Origin: Carettochelys insculpta
Taxonomy: Eukaryota > Chordata > Testudines > Carettochelyidae
DNA: 64,000 nt
Direction of reading: 5' to 3'
Assembly: GCF_033958435.1 (NCBI RefSeq)
Contig: NC_134137.1
Span: 108,758,501-108,822,500, forward strand
Position 1 is the first letter of the stretch; every line of letters begins with the position of its first letter. Both the position numbers and the translations under genes were made by a program. Positions 58,836 to 64,000 of the stretch are shown here, in pieces. A model generated the notes under the pieces. It was not told where the DNA came from and did not search any database. It was given only the letters and a program-made list of their open reading frames with translations.

Positions 58836-59895
58836 ACTTTATTAAAAGTAATATGTCATTAATTCAGGATTCCTAAAACAAATCATAAGTAAAATATCTC
58901 TAGGAACCTTTTTCATCACCAAGTTGTATCCAAGACCATTTTTTTTTCTTTTAAAAGAAAAAGAACCATAATTTTGTAGAATGAATAGATGAAAAGAGTT
59001 ATGAGCTCCTCCTGCTGGTGCAGCAGCAGCAGTAGTTGTAGGGAAAAGCATGTTAACATAATGTTAAGAGCCTGGCTTAAATCCACAAAAGCAGCAGTTT
59101 AAATCTGCAACTGCTGACTGAAGTTTCAACTTTAATTTTGTTGTCTCAGTATATATGAACATAAACCAATAGGCAGCCTCATGCTTCACATCTGGGATCG
59201 CTGACTCGTAGGCACATAGGGGCTAGGGTGCAGGGAGGAAGTATAGGGTAGTTTCAGCCTGGAGTTTCTTTCTTAGCTCTAAATTTTCTTGCTTTTTTCA
59301 ATGCAAAGAAGACTATTAACATTACTTTAATGTAATTTTTATGGTTGATAAAAATAATGCTGTTGTAATGGTTAGATGTGCGTCAGCTGTGACTAAATGT
59401 TTTGATGTAGTCTTCTCAAAAGACAGACTAGAGCTTTCCTTTGAAATATGTGAAGCAGTTTTAGACACAGCTTCTCAGATGGATCTAATTAGTCTTTCAT
59501 AGGACTGGATGTCCGTTTGTTGCAGCTGAATTCTCATTTCATTCACCCATAACTAGAAACACCTCTCTTCAAACGTGTTTCTTCAAAGAAAGAAGGGTGT
59601 AGGATTCCATGTTTTACTGCTTTTTGATGTTGGTTTCCCTTTAACTGAGAAGACCTTATGTTTATACAACTGTTATTATTAAGAAAACATAGCTTTGTTC
59701 ATGAGAGTTGACTCTGTATCAGTGTTGGCTGTTGGTAGAAGTCAGAATCTATTTAATAGAGCTTGCTATATCAGACTAGTGGGACAGCTATATGTCTGGC
59801 TGTTAAGCTAACTGAAGAAATATATGAATGTAAACAATGTTTTAATAAAACAGGAAATGCTTTTTGTAACAGGATAGAAATAAAGATTAAGGACT

Positions 59896-59975
59896 ACCGG
59901 TTACTGGATTCATCATATTTGTTACTGGATGAATTTGTTACCGGTTACTGGATTAATCATATTTGTTACTTAAGC
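59896..59975 (+). repeat. 44-bp tandem duplication, two units
   Basis: The block beginning ACCGGTTACTGGATT at 59896 recurs at 59940, with CATCATATTTGTTACT matched by AATCATATTTGTTACT. The period is 44 bp. The second unit is incomplete at its end. Near-identity suggests a recent event. No coding meaning is evident. Confidence 0.8.
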
Positions 59976-60439
59976 ACAATTGCTGCCAGAAGAGCATTGT
60001 CTCCACAGCTATATATACCTTTGCTACAGCATTCCTTATCTTAGAATGAGAAACATTGCAAATACTTTGGGTCATAAATATTTGCTGAATTAATATGTAA
60101 CTGTTAAATAGCTGATACTTAGATATATCAGTGGTTGGAAATGCCTCAGAAAAGGGGTCAAATTCTCAGCCTACTCACAGCCCCAACTGGCTGCTTTTGG
60201 TAGTGAAGATCAGCTGTCTTGAATGTTCCCCTAGAGCAGTGTTTCTCTGTGACTCCTGAATCGCATCTGTGGCACTATGGTGTGAGAGTGTATATCAAAC
60301 AGGCAAACCAGGAAACCAGAGTACCTGCTGTGCAGCATTGACATTCTAGTATGATGATGTTTTATTTGCCATAAATAAATATTGACTCACCGGAGGGTAG
60401 CATGTGGCAATATATGGGGCAGTGGTGTTCGAAGAACAA

Positions 60440-61200
60440 TTTTAGGTTTTTAAAGATTAATTTGTTTTTAAACTTCAGTCACAGTCAGGAGTGTAGCAAT
60501 GGGAAGGGCCCTTTGCCTGTCCCCTCAAACTTGTCTCTGTGCCAGGACTGTTTTTTCCCCACCTGTCGAATTGTCCCTATCCCATTCTACTTCCTAGTCC
60601 AACCTAGTCTCCCATCCTCAGCCGTATCATCACAGTTCCAGTCTCACTGTACAACCAATCCTGGTTGTCACTACAACTGCAGTCTCCCAGCCAGTCCCAG
60701 CTCCTCACTTCAGTGCCTTATCTGATATTTAACTTTTCTTCATCCCAGCCTCCAGTCCACATGAGCTTCACAATACTGTTTCCTTCCATGGGCTCCTTGT
60801 CTAATTCCAGTTTTACCCTCCAACTACTTCTCCTACAGCATTTTGCCCCTATATCTCTGCCCAGCCAGCCCTAGTTCTCATTCTGCACCTTGACACATCA
60901 GGTCTGTCAGTTGTAGGGAAAGACGTGCTCTGCCTCAAGCTGAAGCATGCCCTGTTCAGACAGACTATTTGGAGATTTTAGTTGTTAAGCTATAGCAAAT
61001 CTCTTCTGAGCATGTGCAAACTGCCATTTTTTCAAGGATTTTACAACTTGCGATAGTGTGGGTATGTTTTTTTCCCATGGAGATGGTAAAAGATAAATCC
61101 CTGATACAAAGGCAACTCTGTGAAATTTCAAGTCTCTTACTTCAGAGCATAGTGATGTGAAAACTTCTTGAAGGAAAAGAGCACTAGATAAACTGGGCAA
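60440..61200. other. Pyrimidine-rich unassigned segment
   Basis: About 60500-60880 is C/T-rich on the + strand with several short open frames of biased composition and no domain. A possible hAT-like start lies near 60235 (GAGCAGTGTTTCTCTGTG), but I could not find its partner. Nothing else recognised up to exon 5 apart from a similar pyrimidine-rich stretch at 61360-61500. Confidence 0.35.
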
Positions 61201-62068
61201 AACAGCATATTTTTTTTCTCACTTAATTTTTTTGAAATTATGAAATCTGTTATTTGTACTGAAAGCAGAGTCTTAGAATAAGATTAATAACAGTCAGTGT
61301 TGCTAGTCCCCCATGTTATATGGTTCCAAATCCTACATCTATATGCTGTACAAGGTATTGCTCTGTCCCTTTCATTTTATCTTCATTCCAGTCCTCCTTT
61401 TGCTGTTTCCTGTTTCACCTATCCAATCTATTTGGTTGTCTCCTGAGCAGCTCCATCAGCTGCTTCCTTCTTTACTGTGATCACTTTCTGGCTTTTTCAC
61501 TGTTGGAGCAGCTCTGTTCTTGTGTACTAGCGGTTTGTACTCTAAGTCAAGAATTTTTGTTATGACAGTTTTGCCCCATTGGAGGAATGTTATTGTATCA
61601 CTCTGATGAATCTCCAGTTAAAGCTGCTATAGTAGACCAACCACTCTGATAGCAATAATTAACTTTTTTTGGACTTCTTGGTATGTAGAGAAGTTTGAGA
61701 GTGTATGTTTTATATTGTTTGCAGAGAGGATTCAGTTTATATGTTATATGTTTGACTGTAAAACCAAATGGGAATTGGGCATCAAAATCCCCTGGATTGC
61801 TTTGAGGAAATAAGTCTTAATTCAGTGATGGTGTTTGCTGATGGAATGAACATGATGAACAATAAAAAGTAAATTTTAGTGTTCCTGATAAAGTTGTTGC
61901 TTTATTAACACATTTGGGACCTGAAATTTTCTATTTACCTACTGATAGATTACAGCTCTCATCAGTGAATATAAATAGATTTAATCTTTTAAAGAAATAA
62001 TTTGGCAAGTCTGGAAATGGAATGCAGACATTTTATTTTTATTATTTGTTGTTTTTTTATTTTTACAG

Positions 62069-62173
62069 GCTGTTTTCTTAATGTTTTTGATCATTCTTTG
62101 GTACTGTAACCCTGTTTCAAAGCCTTACTTTGACCTTCTGGCAGTGGGGACAGAACCAGACTCAACAGTTTAG
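62069..62173 (+). CDS. Candidate terminal exon 5: membrane segment and stop codon
   Basis: Behind the acceptor TTTTTTTATTTTTACAG the frame is open for 34 codons and then TAG. It begins in phase 0, as required by exons 3 and 4. The peptide opens with a hydrophobic run, AVFLMFLIILWYC, which is a plausible single membrane segment. It is followed by NPVSKPYFDLLAVGTEPDSTV. The last four residues DSTV fit the class I PDZ-ligand pattern (S/T-X-V), which is inference only. No canonical AATAAA was noticed in the following 600 bp before CR1 sequence begins, so the 3' UTR would be long or would use a variant signal. The gene is not recognised. Confidence 0.55.
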   Translation, partial: AVFLMFLIILWYCNPVSKPYFDLLAVGTEPDSTV

Positions 62174-62784
62174 GTAGTAATACTCTAGCCTAATGTGACA
62201 AGGCTTATTAAGAATTTTGGATGACCTTTTTAACTTAAGATATTTCTGCTCAAATGCTGTTCTATTGAAACTCAACCATCCTGTCAATGGGACTTCTTAA
62301 TTTCCTTTGGAGTCACTTTACAGGAAATAGTCAATCCATATTTTTTATTTGTATGTTGAAATGGATCACTGACTCTTGGCTGGAAAAGGGATTCTAAATG
62401 CACCTTTGTTCACCTATACTCACTGTGAGGATTTTTCATTTCCATGGCAACTGGCTGGGATGCAAAGACTTCTGCCATGGGAAAAGCCTGCCCAAGGATT
62501 CTATCTCAAAAATAGTAGCAGCAATAATTCCAGTGCTTAAAAAATCTGCAAATCACATTGTTTTAATAACTCAATAATGCTGTAATACAAAATACTTTAA
62601 AAGGCCTTATTCGGTATCTGACTCAGACTTGATACACTTTACTTCCTTATAGTCCCCAAGGCTGTAAAAGATAGATACAAAGAAACACACAAAAGTATTT
62701 TGAAATTTGCCTCATATGCATTAACAAGGTCAGCTCCCAGACTATGGCACTAGACACTGCAGTATTGGAAGGAGGTGGGCAGCC

Positions 62785-64000
62785 CTAGATGGGGAAAGGA
62801 CAATTTAAGAGCTATTTAGTAGAGCTAGATGCACACAAATCCATGGGTCTGGACTTAATGCATCCAAGGGTACTGAGGGAATTGGCAGATGTCATTGCAG
62901 AGCCTTTGGCTATTATCTTTCAAAAATCATGGAGATAGGGAGACGTCCCAGATGAGTGGAAAAAGGCAAATGTGGTGCCCATCTTTAAACAAGGAAAGAA
63001 AGACAATCTAGGGAACTATAGACTGGTGAGCTTTACCTCAGTTCGTGGGGCAGTAATGGAGGGGATCCTCAAGAAATCCTTTTTGAAGCACTTGGAAGAG
63101 GGTACAGTGATCAAGAGTAGTCAAAATGGATACACCAAGTCCCACCTGACCAATCTGAAAAGTTCCTATGATGAGGTAACTGGCCCTGTGGACATGGGAA
63201 AGTCAAGGAATGTGATATATATTGACTTTAACAAAGCTTTTGACACAGTCTCCCACAACATCCTTGCCCGTAAGTTAAGGAAATATGAGTTGGATACATG
63301 GCCTGTAAGATGGATAGAAAGCTGGCTAGATGGTCAAGCCCAACAGGTAGTGATCAATAGCTCAATGTCTGATTGGCAGTCAGTTTGAAGTGGAGTGCCC
63401 CAAGGACTGGTTCTAGGGCTGGTATTGTTCAACATCTTTATTAATGACCTGGATGAGGGGATAGATTGCATCCTCAGCAAATTTGCAGATTACACTAAGC
63501 TAGGGGCAGAGGTGGGGATAGGGTCCAGAGTGACCTAGATAATTTGGAGGATTGGGCCAAAAGAAGTCTGGTTAGGCTCAACAAGGATAAGTGGAGAGTC
63601 CTGCACTTGCGATGGAAGAATCCAAAGCATTTTTACAGGCTGGTGGCAACTAGCTAAGTAGCAGTGCAGTAGAAAGGACCTATGGATTATGGTGGATGAG
63701 GGTCTGGATATGAGTCAACAGTGTGCCATTGTAGCCAAGAAAGCTAGTGACTTATTGGGCATTAGGAAGAGCATTTCCAGCGGATCTAGAGAAGTTATTC
63801 CCCTTTATTCAGCACTGATGAGGCATTATCTGGAGTATTACGACCAGTTCTGGGCTCCCCATATAGAAAAGATGTGGATGCATTGGAATGGGTCCAGTAG
63901 AGGGCAACAAACATGTTTAAGGGGCTGGAGCACATGACCTGTGAGGACAGGCTGACTTGGGCTTATTTAGTTTGCAGAAGAGAAGAGTGAGGGGCGCTTT
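62785..64000 (+). mobile_element. CR1-type LINE with degraded reverse transcriptase, cut by the window end
   Basis: The + strand encodes CR1 reverse transcriptase motifs in order: VPIFKQGKKDNLGNYRLVSF, then VIYIDFNKAFDTVSHNILAR (first catalytic Asp). After an in-frame TGA at about 63386 come [10 protein letters not shown] and [13 protein letters not shown], then KFADYTKLG. There the usual FADD catalytic pair reads FADY. Later C-terminal blocks (VDEGLDMSQQCAIVAKKAS; GSREVIPLYSALMRHYLEYY) follow after frame breaks. It is inactive. The 3' end lies beyond 64000. Confidence 0.9.

Larger units (their letters stand above)
55477..62068 (+). other. Putative intron 4 (6.6 kb)
   Basis: Interval between candidate exons 4 and 5. 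55500-57760 is AT-rich with no repeat I can name. The remainder has two PLE tails, a hAT fragment, an L2-type tail and a 44-bp tandem duplication. Confidence 0.4.

Overview
The window looks like nuclear DNA of a non-avian sauropsid, most likely a turtle. It is AT-rich and almost entirely non-coding. It carries CR1 LINE fragments in both orientations, Penelope-like (PLE) copies with a GIY-YIG endonuclease domain, PIF/Harbinger MITEs with GGCT-type ends, hAT and pogo/Tigger DNA transposons, one probable solo LTR, and old MIR/L2-type tails. That mix is typical of turtle genomes; the species call is inference. No bacterial genes, rRNA, tRNA or CRISPR arrays were seen.

The main host feature is a set of five short exon candidates on the + strand: 274-422, 11123-11225, 46718-46820, 55435-55476 and 62069-62173. 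Each has a plausible acceptor, is open throughout in one frame, and the first four end in a plausible donor. The splice phases chain without conflict (1, 2, 0, 0). Together they would encode about 166 residues: a soluble, helix-rich part, one hydrophobic membrane segment, a short tail ending DSTV and a stop. They look like the 3' end of a long-intron gene that begins upstream of the window. I could not identify the gene.

The introns hold the repeats. 0-10 kb: an inverted PLE copy (687-1519) and two minus-strand CR1 pieces. 11-24 kb: a CR1 3' end, a PLE with a perfect 12-bp target-site duplication, a Tigger-like MITE, two hAT-type elements with GC-rich cores, a foldback MITE, a MIR, and a hAT element with a perfect 8-bp duplication (23252-23723). 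27-32 kb: an RTE-like LINE end, a dead PIF/Harbinger transposase and a probable solo LTR. 34-45 kb: nested insertions, namely a Harbinger MITE inside a mariner/Tigger-like MITE, a Harbinger MITE at the end of a CR1, and a 2.3-kb Tigger transposon that splits a CR1. 49-58.6 kb: a cluster of PLE copies, several of them foldback structures. The right edge runs into a CR1 reverse transcriptase cut by the window end.

The two points most worth following up are the unassigned host gene and the repeated foldback architecture of the PLE copies.
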